This document shows positions 6,963 through 14,404 of a DNA stretch of 19,344 nucleotides, piece by piece. Below the pieces are notes generated by a model. That model worked only from the letters and a program-made list of their open reading frames with translations. It had not been told where the DNA came from and made no database searches. Source of the stretch: Planctomycetota bacterium (GTDB taxonomy: Bacteria > Planctomycetota > UBA1135 > JALUZX01); NCBI GenBank assembly GCA_027011425.1, contig JALUZX010000720.1:1-19344 (forward strand), given 5' to 3'. How positions within the stretch are numbered: position 1 is the stretch's first letter; every line of letters begins with the position of its first letter. Both the position numbers and the translations under genes were made by a program.

Positions 6963-8231
6963 ATGGTAAAAAATCCGTCTGAACGTCCGGTCCTGGCCAT
7001 CCTGGTGGGAGGGGGGCCGGCCCCGGGGATCAACGGGGTCATCTCGGCGGCCACCATCGAAGCCATCAACCGGGGCCTCAAGGTCCTTGGGATCCGGGAA
7101 GGCTTCCGCTACCTGGCCGAGGGCAGGGCCGACAAGATGTCGGAACTTTCCATCCCGGACGTCTCCAGGATCCATTTCAACGGGGGCTCGATTCTCTTTA
7201 CTTCCCGGGTCAACCCGGCCAAGAACGAGGAGTCCATGGCCAACGTGGTCCGGGTGCTGAAGGAACGGAAGGTCCGTTACCTGGTCACCATCGGCGGTGA
7301 CGACACGGCCTTCTCGGCGGTCCAGGTGGCCCGGCGGATGGAGGGGCAGCTCTCGGTGGCCCACGTGCCCAAGACCATCGACAACGATCTTCCCCTTCCG
7401 GGTTTCGCCCCCACCTTCGGGTATGAGACGGCCCGCCACGTGGGGGTGAGCCTGGTGAAGAACCTCATGGAGGACGCCCGGACGACGCGCAGGTGGGTCT
7501 TCGTGGTCTCCATGGGCCGCCAGGCCGGGCACCTGGCCCTGGGGATCTGCCTTGCCGCGGGGGCGACCCTGGCCGTGATCCCGGAGGAATTCAAGGAGAA
7601 GGGGGTGGGCATCGATCTTGTGGGGCGCGTCCTGGAAGGGGCCATCCTGAAGAGGTTGGCCATGGACCGGCACGACGGGGTGGCGGTGATCGCCGAGGGG
7701 ATCCTGGAGCGCCTCAAGCCCGAGGAGATCCACGCCCTGCGCGAAGCCGCCCGGGACGAGCACGGAAATATCCGTCTTTCCGAAATCGACCTGGCCAGCG
7801 CCCTCAAGAAGAAGGTCACCCAGGCTCTCAAGGACCTGGGGCTGGAGATCCGGGTCGTCAGCAACAATATCGGCTACGAACTTCGGTGCGCCCCACCCAT
7901 CCCCTTCGATTGCGAATACACCAGGAACCTGGGCTACGGCGTGGTCAAGTTCCTCCTGGCGGGAGGGACGGGCGCCATGGTCACCTTGCAGGGAGGGCGG
8001 ATCGTCCCGCTCTATTTCGAGGACATTCTGGACCCCAGGACGGGAAAGACCCGGATCCGCCTCGTGGAGACGGGGACCGAGACCTACGAAGTGGCCCGGA
8101 AATACATGATCCGCCTGGAGCGGGCCGACCTGGAAGACCAGGAATTCCTCGGGAAGATGGCCTCCTTGACCAACCTCTCCCCGGAGAAGTTCAAGGAGCG
8201 TTATCTGCCCGTGGTGGACCTGGGGCGCTGA
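6963..8231 (+). CDS. pfp: 6-phosphofructokinase, probably pyrophosphate-dependent
   Basis: This 422-residue enzyme of the PFKA superfamily phosphorylates fructose 6-phosphate at C1. The N-terminal VGGGPAPGIN loop (15-24), GGDDT (111-115), PKTIDND (136-142) and SMGRQAGHLAL motifs are in the normal order. An aspartate in place of the second glycine of GGDG, and lysine in PKTIDND where ATP enzymes have PGTIDND, are the established signature of enzymes that use pyrophosphate, which makes the step reversible. The length exceeds the roughly 320 residues of short ATP-dependent PFKs. The gene stands alone, with a structured region just after its stop codon. The leader directly before the ATG lacks a strong Shine-Dalgarno sequence and shares 16 bases with the leader of the DegT gene. 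A TTGAAA at 6877-6882 is a possible -35 without a convincing -10. Confidence 0.93.
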   Translation: MVKNPSERPVLAILVGGGPAPGINGVISAATIEAINRGLKVLGIREGFRYLAEGRADKMSELSIPDVSRIHFNGGSILFTSRVNPAKNEESMANVVRVLKERKVRYLVTIGGDDTAFSAVQVARRMEGQLSVAHVPKTIDNDLPLPGFAPTFGYETARHVGVSLVKNLMEDARTTRRWVFVVSMGRQAGHLALGICLAAGATLAVIPEEFKEKGVGIDLVGRVLEGAILKRLAMDRHDGVAVIAEGILERLKPEEIHALREAARDEHGNIRLSEIDLASALKKKVTQALKDLGLEIRVVSNNIGYELRCAPPIPFDCEYTRNLGYGVVKFLLAGGTGAMVTLQGGRIVPLYFEDILDPRTGKTRIRLVETGTETYEVARKYMIRLERADLEDQEFLGKMASLTNLSPEKFKERYLPVVDLGR

Positions 8232-8234
8232 GCC

Positions 8235-8266
8235 GGGGCGGGCCCCGGGACCCGCGCCCCCCTTTT
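8235..8266 (+). terminator. Candidate intrinsic terminator after pfp
   Basis: GGGGCGGG (8235-8242) can pair with CCCGCGCCCC (8251-8260) across an 8-base loop with a two-base bulge. CC and TTTT (8263-8266) follow directly. The T-run is short, so it may be weak, but it lies right after the pfp stop and between convergent genes. Confidence 0.5.
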
Positions 8267-8270
8267 ACAA

Positions 8271-10484
8271 CTATTTCTTCTTCTTCTTGTGTCTTCCGAA
8301 GAGGCTCTTCAGGCCTTTCTCCAGGCCTTTTTCCAGGGCCTCCCCGGCCTTCTTTTGGAGGGCTTCCTGCCCGGCCCCGAGGAGGCTCTTGAGGTCCAGG
8401 GCCTTGAATTCCGGCTTGGGGGAGAAAATGGTCCCTTTCAGCCTCAAGGGGAAGGTGTTCCCCCCGAGCAGGGCCATGAGCTTCTTGCCCTTCTTGTTCT
8501 TCTTCAGGATGTCGCCGAAGTCGAAGGAGTAGTCTATGTTCCCGGCGAGATCTGTGAAACCGCTCACCCGGATCCTGGAACCCCCATGGGGGATGTCGAT
8601 TTCTTTTTGAAGGATCCGCCCCCCGTCCAGGCGGAAATGGGTGGAAAGTCCCTTGAAGGAATAGCCGTTTTTCCCGCGGAAGGCGGCCAGGACCTGCTGG
8701 AGAGCGGGGGATCCCTGAAAGGAGAGACTCTGGAGCGCCAGGGCTCCTTTCCCCTTTGCGCTTTCCAGGATCCGCCGGATCGAAAGCCCCTGGGACAGGG
8801 GGATTCCCCCGGAAAGGGAGAAATCGATCTTGGCCTTCCCGGAGAGGAGCGCGTCCTTGGGGCTCACCGCGAAGGGGAGGACGTAGGCCAGCACGGGGGC
8901 GACGGATGCGTTCACCGAGGCCCCGTCCAGGTGGACGCCCGCCTTCACGGGAATGGTCTTCTTCCCAAGGGAGAGGGAGAGGAGGGCCTTCGCGGGGCCG
9001 CCGTTCACAACGGCCTTGTCCAGCCGGGCCTGGAGGTTTCCCTTGTCCAGGGAGAGCTTGGCCAGGACGTCCCGGACCAGGTTCTCCCCGGCGGCGAGGC
9101 CCTTGCCCTGGAGGGTCAAGAGAAGCCGGATTCCCTGCAGTCCCTTGGCCGGGTCGGCCTTTCCCTCCCCTTCCAGGTGGAAGGGCCCGGCCTGGATCTT
9201 CTTGGAGGTGTAAGAGATTCCCTCCCCTTTCAGGCGGAAGGCCGTCCTGGAGGGAGCCCCTTCGGGGAGGGCCGCCTGGATGGAGATTTTTCCGGCCACT
9301 CGGGCACCGGAGGGGAGGAGACCGGCAATCCTGGGAAGCTTGTCCAGGTCCACGGTGAGGAGGGTCCCCACGGCCTTCTCTCCGGGCAGGAGCCGGGCCG
9401 CCTGGGCCGGGGCCAGTCCCTGGATCTTCAAGGGGCCCGCGTCGGCTCGGAACCTGGAGAAGTCCACTTCCCCCTTTTTCAGGTCCACAGAGAAGTCCGG
9501 GTGGAAGACCCAGAGATTCTGCCGGAAGGGGGCTCCTCCCAGGGCGGCCAGCCTGGCGGCCAGGTCCCGGAGTTCGATCTTGCCTTTGGTCTCGACCCGG
9601 TCCTCCTCCAGCCGGATCTCCACATCCATCCCAATGTTGCCCTTGAGCCCCGAGACTTCCTGCTCCACCGGGAGGAGGGCCCGCCAGGTCTCAAGGGCCA
9701 TCTTGCCTCCCCGGATCCGGACGGTCCCCTTGCGTTGGATCGGGTCCATGCTCCCCAGGATCTCCACTTCCCCCGCCTTGTTTCCTTCCGCCGTAAAAAG
9801 ATCGGCTTTTCCCCGGATATCGAAGGGACCGCCAGGTTTTTCGTTGCCCAAGGTTAGATTCAAGGCGATTTTCCCGGAAAGCCCGCCGGACAGGTCTTTT
9901 ACCTCCACCACGGCGTCTTCCAGCTTGAACCAGGCCTGGATGGAGGCCAGGGGGTTTTCCTCCCCCTCGGATTGCCCGCTCCCGGGAGCCTTTCCGGGCC
10001 TTTCGGGCTTGGCCCGCGGACTCTTTCTCCCCGCCGGAATCGGTTTGAGCAACTGCAGAAGGTTCAGGGCGCCCGCCTGGTTCCGGACCAGGGCCACCCG
10101 GAGGCCTTTCACCTGGACGCCCACTTTGAAGATCCCGGAGATCAGCTTGCCCAGGCCCACGTCCAGGAGAGCCTGCCGGATTTCCACCGCCGGGCCCGCC
10201 CCGAATCCCTCGGGCTGGTCGATCCGGAGGTTCTTCACTCCGAATCCGCCGGTCCAGTTCATGGAAACGCTGTCCACGGAAAACGGCGCGGCCAGCCGTT
10301 CGGAAGCCTGGCTTTCCAGGGCGGCCTTCCCGGCGAAGGCCGAGACCAGGAAGGGAAGGATCCCCACGAGGACGAGGACCAGGATCACCGCCACCAGGGC
10401 CGTCCGAAAGCCCCAGCGCAGGATTCTCCGGAAGAGTCCCCTCGGGGCCGCTCCTCCGGCGAGGCTGTTCGCTTGGGAATTCAT
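8271..10484 (-). CDS. AsmA-like membrane-anchored protein
   Basis: This 737-residue protein has a basic N-terminus, one hydrophobic segment (about 27-50, TALVAVILVLVLVGILPFLV), and a long beta-rich body of repeated amphipathic strands typical of the AsmA/DUF748 family. Such proteins are inner-membrane anchored, extend into the periplasm, and are linked to lipid transport and outer-membrane assembly. A low-complexity lysine/proline/glycine stretch near 155-180 separates the N-terminal part from the rest. The C-terminus is a lysine-rich amphipathic helix ending in HKKKKK. It lies 22 bases after trxB, with GGGAG 7 bases before its ATG, so the two are co-transcribed. The family call rests on the anchor and architecture rather than on a sharp motif. 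Confidence 0.75.
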   Translation of the reverse strand: MNSQANSLAGGAAPRGLFRRILRWGFRTALVAVILVLVLVGILPFLVSAFAGKAALESQASERLAAPFSVDSVSMNWTGGFGVKNLRIDQPEGFGAGPAVEIRQALLDVGLGKLISGIFKVGVQVKGLRVALVRNQAGALNLLQLLKPIPAGRKSPRAKPERPGKAPGSGQSEGEENPLASIQAWFKLEDAVVEVKDLSGGLSGKIALNLTLGNEKPGGPFDIRGKADLFTAEGNKAGEVEILGSMDPIQRKGTVRIRGGKMALETWRALLPVEQEVSGLKGNIGMDVEIRLEEDRVETKGKIELRDLAARLAALGGAPFRQNLWVFHPDFSVDLKKGEVDFSRFRADAGPLKIQGLAPAQAARLLPGEKAVGTLLTVDLDKLPRIAGLLPSGARVAGKISIQAALPEGAPSRTAFRLKGEGISYTSKKIQAGPFHLEGEGKADPAKGLQGIRLLLTLQGKGLAAGENLVRDVLAKLSLDKGNLQARLDKAVVNGGPAKALLSLSLGKKTIPVKAGVHLDGASVNASVAPVLAYVLPFAVSPKDALLSGKAKIDFSLSGGIPLSQGLSIRRILESAKGKGALALQSLSFQGSPALQQVLAAFRGKNGYSFKGLSTHFRLDGGRILQKEIDIPHGGSRIRVSGFTDLAGNIDYSFDFGDILKKNKKGKKLMALLGGNTFPLRLKGTIFSPKPEFKALDLKSLLGAGQEALQKKAGEALEKGLEKGLKSLFGRHKKKKK

Positions 10485-10506
10485 GTGTTTTCTCCCGCCC
10501 GGGTTT

Positions 10507-11433
10507 TCAGCCCAGGAATCTCTCCGCTTCGATGGCCGCCATGCAACCCGAACCCGCCGCCGTCACAGCCTGCCTGTAGACCGGGTCCCGGACGTCGCCG
10601 CAGGCGAAGACCCCTTCCACGGATGTCCGGGCCGTCCCGGGGACGGTCCGGATGTAGCCCTTTTCGTCCAATTCGATCTGCCCTTCGAGGAAGGCCGTGT
10701 TCGGCACGTGGCCCAGGGCCATGAAGAGGCCGTCCGTCTCGGTTTCCCAGACCTCCCCGGTCTTCACGTTGCGAAGCCTGAGGCCCGTGAGGCGGTCTTC
10801 GCCCAGGGCCTCCTCCACCACGGTGTTCCAAAGGATTTCGATCTTGGGATTTTCGAAAACTTTCTTCTGCATGGCCTTGGATGCCCGGAGCTGGTCCCTC
10901 CTGTGGATGATGCGGACCCTTTTCCCGAAGCGGGAGAGGAAGAGCGCCTCCTCCATGGCCGAGTCCCCTCCGCCCACGACGCAGATGTCCTTTTCCTTGA
11001 AGAAGAAGCCGTCGCAGGTGGCGCAAGCCGAGATCCCCTTGTTCCGCAACCTCTCCACCGAGGGGAGGTCGAGCCACCGCGCCGAGGCCCCCGTGGCGAT
11101 GATCAATGCCTGTGCCAGGTAGTCGGGCTCCTCGTTTTCGGATGTCCAAACCGGGAAGGGCCTCTGCGAGAGATCGACCCTCTTGGCCGCGGCCACCTTG
11201 TGGGCCGCGCCGAAACGGGCGGACTGGCGGTTGAACCTCTCCATGAGTTCCGGGCCCTGGATCCCCTCGGGAAAGCCGGGAAAGTTCTCCACTTCCGTGG
11301 TGATGGTGAGCTGCCCTCCCGCTTGGAGTCCCGTGAGAACCACGGGTTCCAGTTCGGCCCGCGCGGTGTAGAGGGCCGCCGTCTCTCCCGCGGGACCGGA
11401 CCCCAGAATCAGGACCTTGACTTGCTCAGGCAT
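10507..11433 (-). CDS. trxB: Thioredoxin reductase (NADPH)
   Basis: This 308-residue flavoenzyme transfers electrons from NADPH through FAD to thioredoxin. The FAD-binding GSGPAG is at 11-16, the redox-active pair is CATC (C137-C140), the NADPH-binding GGGDSA is at 154-159, followed by HRRDQLRAS, whose arginines bind the 2'-phosphate of NADPH. The FAD-binding end reads FACGDVRD. Length and order are those of bacterial low-molecular-weight TrxB, and all catalytic residues are present. The ATG at 11433 has a strong AGGAGG 8 bases upstream. Upstream is a 126-base gap with a candidate promoter and tandem hairpins; downstream is the AsmA-like gene. Confidence 0.97.
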   Translation of the reverse strand: MPEQVKVLILGSGPAGETAALYTARAELEPVVLTGLQAGGQLTITTEVENFPGFPEGIQGPELMERFNRQSARFGAAHKVAAAKRVDLSQRPFPVWTSENEEPDYLAQALIIATGASARWLDLPSVERLRNKGISACATCDGFFFKEKDICVVGGGDSAMEEALFLSRFGKRVRIIHRRDQLRASKAMQKKVFENPKIEILWNTVVEEALGEDRLTGLRLRNVKTGEVWETETDGLFMALGHVPNTAFLEGQIELDEKGYIRTVPGTARTSVEGVFACGDVRDPVYRQAVTAAGSGCMAAIEAERFLG

Positions 11434-11465
11434 TCTGTCTCCTCCTGGAAGAAAATCTTTGTCAG

Positions 11466-11495
11466 GGGCCGGAAGGCCCGGAATCGGGGGATTCC
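11466..11495. other. Two tandem perfect hairpins in the trxB leader
   Basis: Two small stem-loops abut here: GGGCC-GGAA-GGCCC (11466-11479) and GGAATC-GGGG-GATTCC (11480-11495), both without mismatches. They lie about 32 bases upstream of trxB, inside the leader predicted from the candidate promoter at 11526-11554. No U-run follows in either direction, so a classical terminator is unlikely. Confidence 0.45.
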
Positions 11496-11525
11496 TCGAA
11501 GGGTCGTTACGAGCCGGCCCGGAGG

Positions 11526-11554
11526 ATTGTGGGCCGAAAGGAGAGGGGGGGCAA
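11526..11554 (-). promoter_or_regulatory. Weak candidate promoter for trxB-asmA
   Basis: On the minus strand TTGCCC (11554-11549) and CACAAT (11531-11526) have an exact 17-base spacer and each match consensus at 4 of 6 positions. It begins 6 bases beyond the acetyltransferase stop codon and would give a leader of about 85 bases containing the tandem hairpins. Confidence 0.3.
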
Positions 11555-11559
11555 GATCC

Positions 11560-12168
11560 TCATGCCTCGGCCAGGGTTTCCCCCTCCAGGAGCCTGTAGG
11601 CGCGCCCGCAGGCGGGGCAGACGGGCTCGGGGCCGGAGGGAAGCCGCTTTCCACACCGGCAGACCCAGCCGGCCCGCTGGGCGGGGTTGCCAAGGACCAG
11701 GGCGAAGTCGGGCACGTCTTTGGTGACCACCGCTCCCATGCCGGCCATGGCCCACCGCCCGATTGTCACCCCCGGCCCGATCACGGCGCCGGAGCCCAGG
11801 GTGGCGCCCTCCTTCACCAGGGTGTTCTCGGTTTCCTCGGTGGGCCCGGAGGGACGGAGGGCGGTAAGGTCCGGGTCCGTGGCCCTGGGGAAGCGGTCGT
11901 TGGTGAAGATCGTCCCCGCCGCGACCATGACCCCCCGCTCGATGACGACGCCCGTGCAGATGTATACGTGCGAATTGATTTTTACCAGGTCCCCCACGAC
12001 GACGTCGTAGGCGATATAGGTCTTCTCCCCGATGATGCAGGATCGCCCGATCCGGGCTCCCCGGCGGATGTGCACCCCGTCCCAGACAGCCGTTCCCTCC
12101 CCGATGAGGACGCCCTCTTCGACGATCGCCGCCGGATGGATCCGCGGCGGGCCAGCGGGCAGGGTCAA
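11560..12168 (-). CDS. Left-handed beta-helix sugar N-acetyltransferase with C-terminal zinc ribbon
   Basis: This 202-residue hexapeptide-repeat acyltransferase has repeats running from about residue 11 to 147 (HPAAIVEEGVLIGEGTAVWD, IRRGARIG, GATLGSGAVIGPGVTIG). The segment ending AAGTIFTNDRFPR (83-95) is typical of the WlbB/WbpD branch, which acetylates a 3-amino group on a UDP-sugar using acetyl-CoA. Four cysteines at 170, 172, 184 and 187 (CRC...CPAC) form a probable zinc ribbon at the C-terminus, seen in some homologues. The TTG start at 12168 is well supported: GGAGG lies 7 bases upstream, and the TTG overlaps the TGA of the Gfo/Idh gene (TTGA), indicating translational coupling. It probably completes the amino sugar made by the two preceding genes; the exact sugar is inferred, not proven. 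Confidence 0.88.
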   Translation of the reverse strand: MTLPAGPPRIHPAAIVEEGVLIGEGTAVWDGVHIRRGARIGRSCIIGEKTYIAYDVVVGDLVKINSHVYICTGVVIERGVMVAAGTIFTNDRFPRATDPDLTALRPSGPTEETENTLVKEGATLGSGAVIGPGVTIGRWAMAGMGAVVTKDVPDFALVLGNPAQRAGWVCRCGKRLPSGPEPVCPACGRAYRLLEGETLAEA

Positions 12169-13169
12169 GGCAGGTCCTCCATCTTTCCCGTTTCCAGGGA
12201 GCGGACCGCGGCGGCCGAGGCCCGGGTCGCGGCCAGGACGTCTTCTTCGGTCATGGGGAAGGGTTCCTCCTCCCGTACGGCCCGGGCGAAGGCCCCGGCC
12301 ATGGCAGCCAGGGCCCGGTCCCTTTGGAACCCTTCTCCGAAGACCACCCAGTCCGGGGCGTCCTTTACGTGGTATTTCGACTCGTTCCAACCCAGAAGGA
12401 GGCTCCCCTCGGAGGCTTCCACCTGGCAAAACCATGGATGGGTGGAAGAGAGGGACCAGCTCAGGAAGGCGGCAGTGGACCTTCCTCCTTCCTGGCGGAA
12501 ATGGACCCAGGCGGAATCCTCCACGGAAATTTCCTGCACCCGGGGCAGGGCGTAGGCCCAGGCCCCGCGGATTTCTCCCAGGAGGAGGCGGGCGATCTCC
12601 GCGGCGTGGGGGGCGTTGTCCGCCGTCACGCCTCCTCCCGAGAGAGCCGGGTCGGCCCTCCACGTCCCTTCCACGGGAAAATATCCGGCGAAGTAGATGA
12701 GACCCGCCACTGGGTCCCCCAGGACGCCCGAGGCCAGGATCTCCCGGGCCCTATTTACGTCGGGACAGAAACGATACTTGGATGCCATGAAGAGAGGGAC
12801 CCCCGACTCGCGGGAGGCCCGGAGCATCTCCTCCGCCTCTTCATGCCGGGCCGCCAGGGGTTTCTCGCAGAGCACCGGGACGCCCGCCTCCAGGAGGCGC
12901 CGGGCCAGGGGAAGGTGAACGTGGGGAGGCGCGGCGATCACGGCCCCGGCGGGGTCGCATTCTCCCAGAGCCCGGTCCAGGTCGGGGAAAACCTGCCCTT
13001 CTCTCAGGGCCAGGGCGGCCGGGCCTGCGGCCGGATCGGGGTCGCAGGCGGCGGTGAAAGAGGCTCCTTCGGCCTCGGGAAGCCCGAGGGAGAGGGCCTG
13101 GAGCCATGCCCGGCCCATTCTTCCCGCCCCCACCAGCAGGAGAGGAAATTGGGTTTCCTTGGATTCCAT
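12165..13169 (-). CDS. Gfo/Idh/MocA-family NAD(P)-dependent sugar dehydrogenase
   Basis: This 334-residue protein has an N-terminal Rossmann domain with GAGRMG (14-19) and a C-terminal alpha/beta domain. EKP (102-104) carries the catalytic lysine, and D184/H188 in GGGVTADNAPH are the usual active-site pair. Family members oxidise a hydroxyl on a sugar, sugar phosphate, sugar nucleotide or cyclitol. Placed between a DegT aminotransferase and an N-acetyltransferase, it most likely makes the keto group that the aminotransferase uses. The DN-x-x-H motif resembles the inositol/sugar-phosphate dehydrogenase branch, so a UDP-sugar substrate is not certain. The ATG at 13169 lies 11 bases after the aminotransferase stop; a GTG at 13184 overlapping that stop (GTGA) is an alternative. 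A longer reading to 13376 adds only a non-homologous stretch overlapping the neighbour. Confidence 0.88.
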   Translation of the reverse strand: MESKETQFPLLLVGAGRMGRAWLQALSLGLPEAEGASFTAACDPDPAAGPAALALREGQVFPDLDRALGECDPAGAVIAAPPHVHLPLARRLLEAGVPVLCEKPLAARHEEAEEMLRASRESGVPLFMASKYRFCPDVNRAREILASGVLGDPVAGLIYFAGYFPVEGTWRADPALSGGGVTADNAPHAAEIARLLLGEIRGAWAYALPRVQEISVEDSAWVHFRQEGGRSTAAFLSWSLSSTHPWFCQVEASEGSLLLGWNESKYHVKDAPDWVVFGEGFQRDRALAAMAGAFARAVREEEPFPMTEEDVLAATRASAAAVRSLETGKMEDLP

Positions 13170-13180
13170 GGGGCTTTCCG

Positions 13181-14404
13181 TCACTCCTTCCCGGCGGCTT
13201 CGAGGCGCTCCACCGCTTCCCTCACCAGGGCGGCCATGTCTTCCACGTCCCGGGTGGTATACCTTTCGTTCCAGGGGAGGACCAGGGCCCGCTTCAGCCC
13301 TTGGTAGGTTCCCGGGAAATCCTTTGGATCCTCGGGGGGAGGTTCCGGGCCGGGCCGGGCTCCCTTCCAGGGCCACCTGCTCCTTCCCAGGGTCCGCCTC
13401 TCCCGGAATACCCTAAGTTCGAAGGCGGGCTTTCCCACGTAGTGGGGCGCCGCGGGAAGGCCGTTCTCCTTGAGGATCCGCCCCAGGGCTCCGGCTCCTC
13501 CCGGCACGACCTCGGGATCCACCCTGAGGGTATACTTCCAATAGGAATGCTCCCCTTCCTTTGGGCGCAGGGGAGGTCGCACGCCGGTGACCCCTTGGAG
13601 CAGTTCGTCCATCAGGCGGGCCCGTTCCCTCCTCAGGCGGACGACTTCCTCCAGCTTTGGGATCTGGCCCAGGAGGACCGCGCCTTGCAACTCGGTCATC
13701 CGGAAATTCATGGCCAGGAACTCGTGGTCCGGCGAGGGCTCGCCGTAGGGCCAGCCCTTGTTGGCGAAGAGACGGGCCCTCCGGGCCAGGTGGGGGTCGG
13801 ATGTGAGCACGATCCCGCCCTCCCCGCAGGTGATGTGCTTCCCCTGCTGGAAGCTGTAGGCGGCGAGTTTCCCGAAGGTTCCGACCAGGCGGCCCTTCCA
13901 GGAGGCCAGGGGAGCCTGGGCGCAGTCCTCCACCACCGGGATGGATCCCGCCGCCTCCAGGATCTCGTCCATGGGGCAAGGGTGTCCGAAGAGATGGGTC
14001 ACCACCACGGCCCGCGTCCTGGGGGTGATCCGGGCCTTCAGGGCGGGGCCCGTCATTTCGAGGGTGTCCGGATCGAGATCGCAAAAGACCGGGAGGGCCC
14101 CCTGCCAGAGGATGGGAGCCAGGGCGCCCATGTCGGTGACGGGCGAGGTCACCACTTCGTCGCCGGGCTCCAGGTCCAGGGCGGCCAATGCTGTGTGGAC
14201 GGCGGCGCTTCCCGAGGAGAGGGCCACGGCGTGGGGGAGGCCCTGGAGGCGGGCGAACTCCTCTTCGAAACGGGGCACCATGACGCCTCCCGTGGCGTTG
14301 AGCTTGCCCGAGCGGATCACCTCCTCCAGGAGGGCCAGCTCTTCCTCGCCCAGGGTTCTTCCCTGGGCTTCCCGGTCGGAGGGAAGGTTCAGTGGTCGGC
14401 GCAT
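13181..14404 (-). CDS. DegT/DnrJ/EryC1/StrS-family PLP aminotransferase
   Basis: This 407-residue fold-type I aminotransferase transfers an amino group, usually from glutamate or glutamine, to a keto sugar or keto cyclitol. SSGSAAVHTAL (63-73) binds the PLP phosphate, D160 in VVEDCAQAP contacts the pyridine nitrogen, and K189 in SFQQGKHITCGEGG forms the Schiff base. The SFQQGK...CGEGG form is closer to the AHBA-synthase/scyllo-inosose branch than to the SFHPTKNLGAGEGG form of ordinary nucleotide-sugar enzymes. An insert rich in Arg/Trp/Pro lies near residues 340-365. The ATG at 14404 overlaps the end of the upstream GT2 gene by 16 bases; the leader is AG-rich but lacks a strong Shine-Dalgarno sequence. 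It acts with the adjacent dehydrogenase and acetyltransferase. Confidence 0.92.
   Translation of the reverse strand: MRRPLNLPSDREAQGRTLGEEELALLEEVIRSGKLNATGGVMVPRFEEEFARLQGLPHAVALSSGSAAVHTALAALDLEPGDEVVTSPVTDMGALAPILWQGALPVFCDLDPDTLEMTGPALKARITPRTRAVVVTHLFGHPCPMDEILEAAGSIPVVEDCAQAPLASWKGRLVGTFGKLAAYSFQQGKHITCGEGGIVLTSDPHLARRARLFANKGWPYGEPSPDHEFLAMNFRMTELQGAVLLGQIPKLEEVVRLRRERARLMDELLQGVTGVRPPLRPKEGEHSYWKYTLRVDPEVVPGGAGALGRILKENGLPAAPHYVGKPAFELRVFRERRTLGRSRWPWKGARPGPEPPPEDPKDFPGTYQGLKRALVLPWNERYTTRDVEDMAALVREAVERLEAAGKE

Noticed and set aside
9280..12555. A 1091-codon open frame on the plus strand
   Set aside because: It is antisense to four recognised genes (AsmA-like, trxB, acetyltransferase and part of the dehydrogenase), has no domain, and is explained by GC-rich codon use that removes stops on the opposite strand.
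13170..13376. A 69-residue N-terminal extension of the Gfo/Idh protein
   Set aside because: It overlaps the aminotransferase coding region and is Pro/Gly/Arg-rich; the Rossmann fold begins right after the ATG at 13169.
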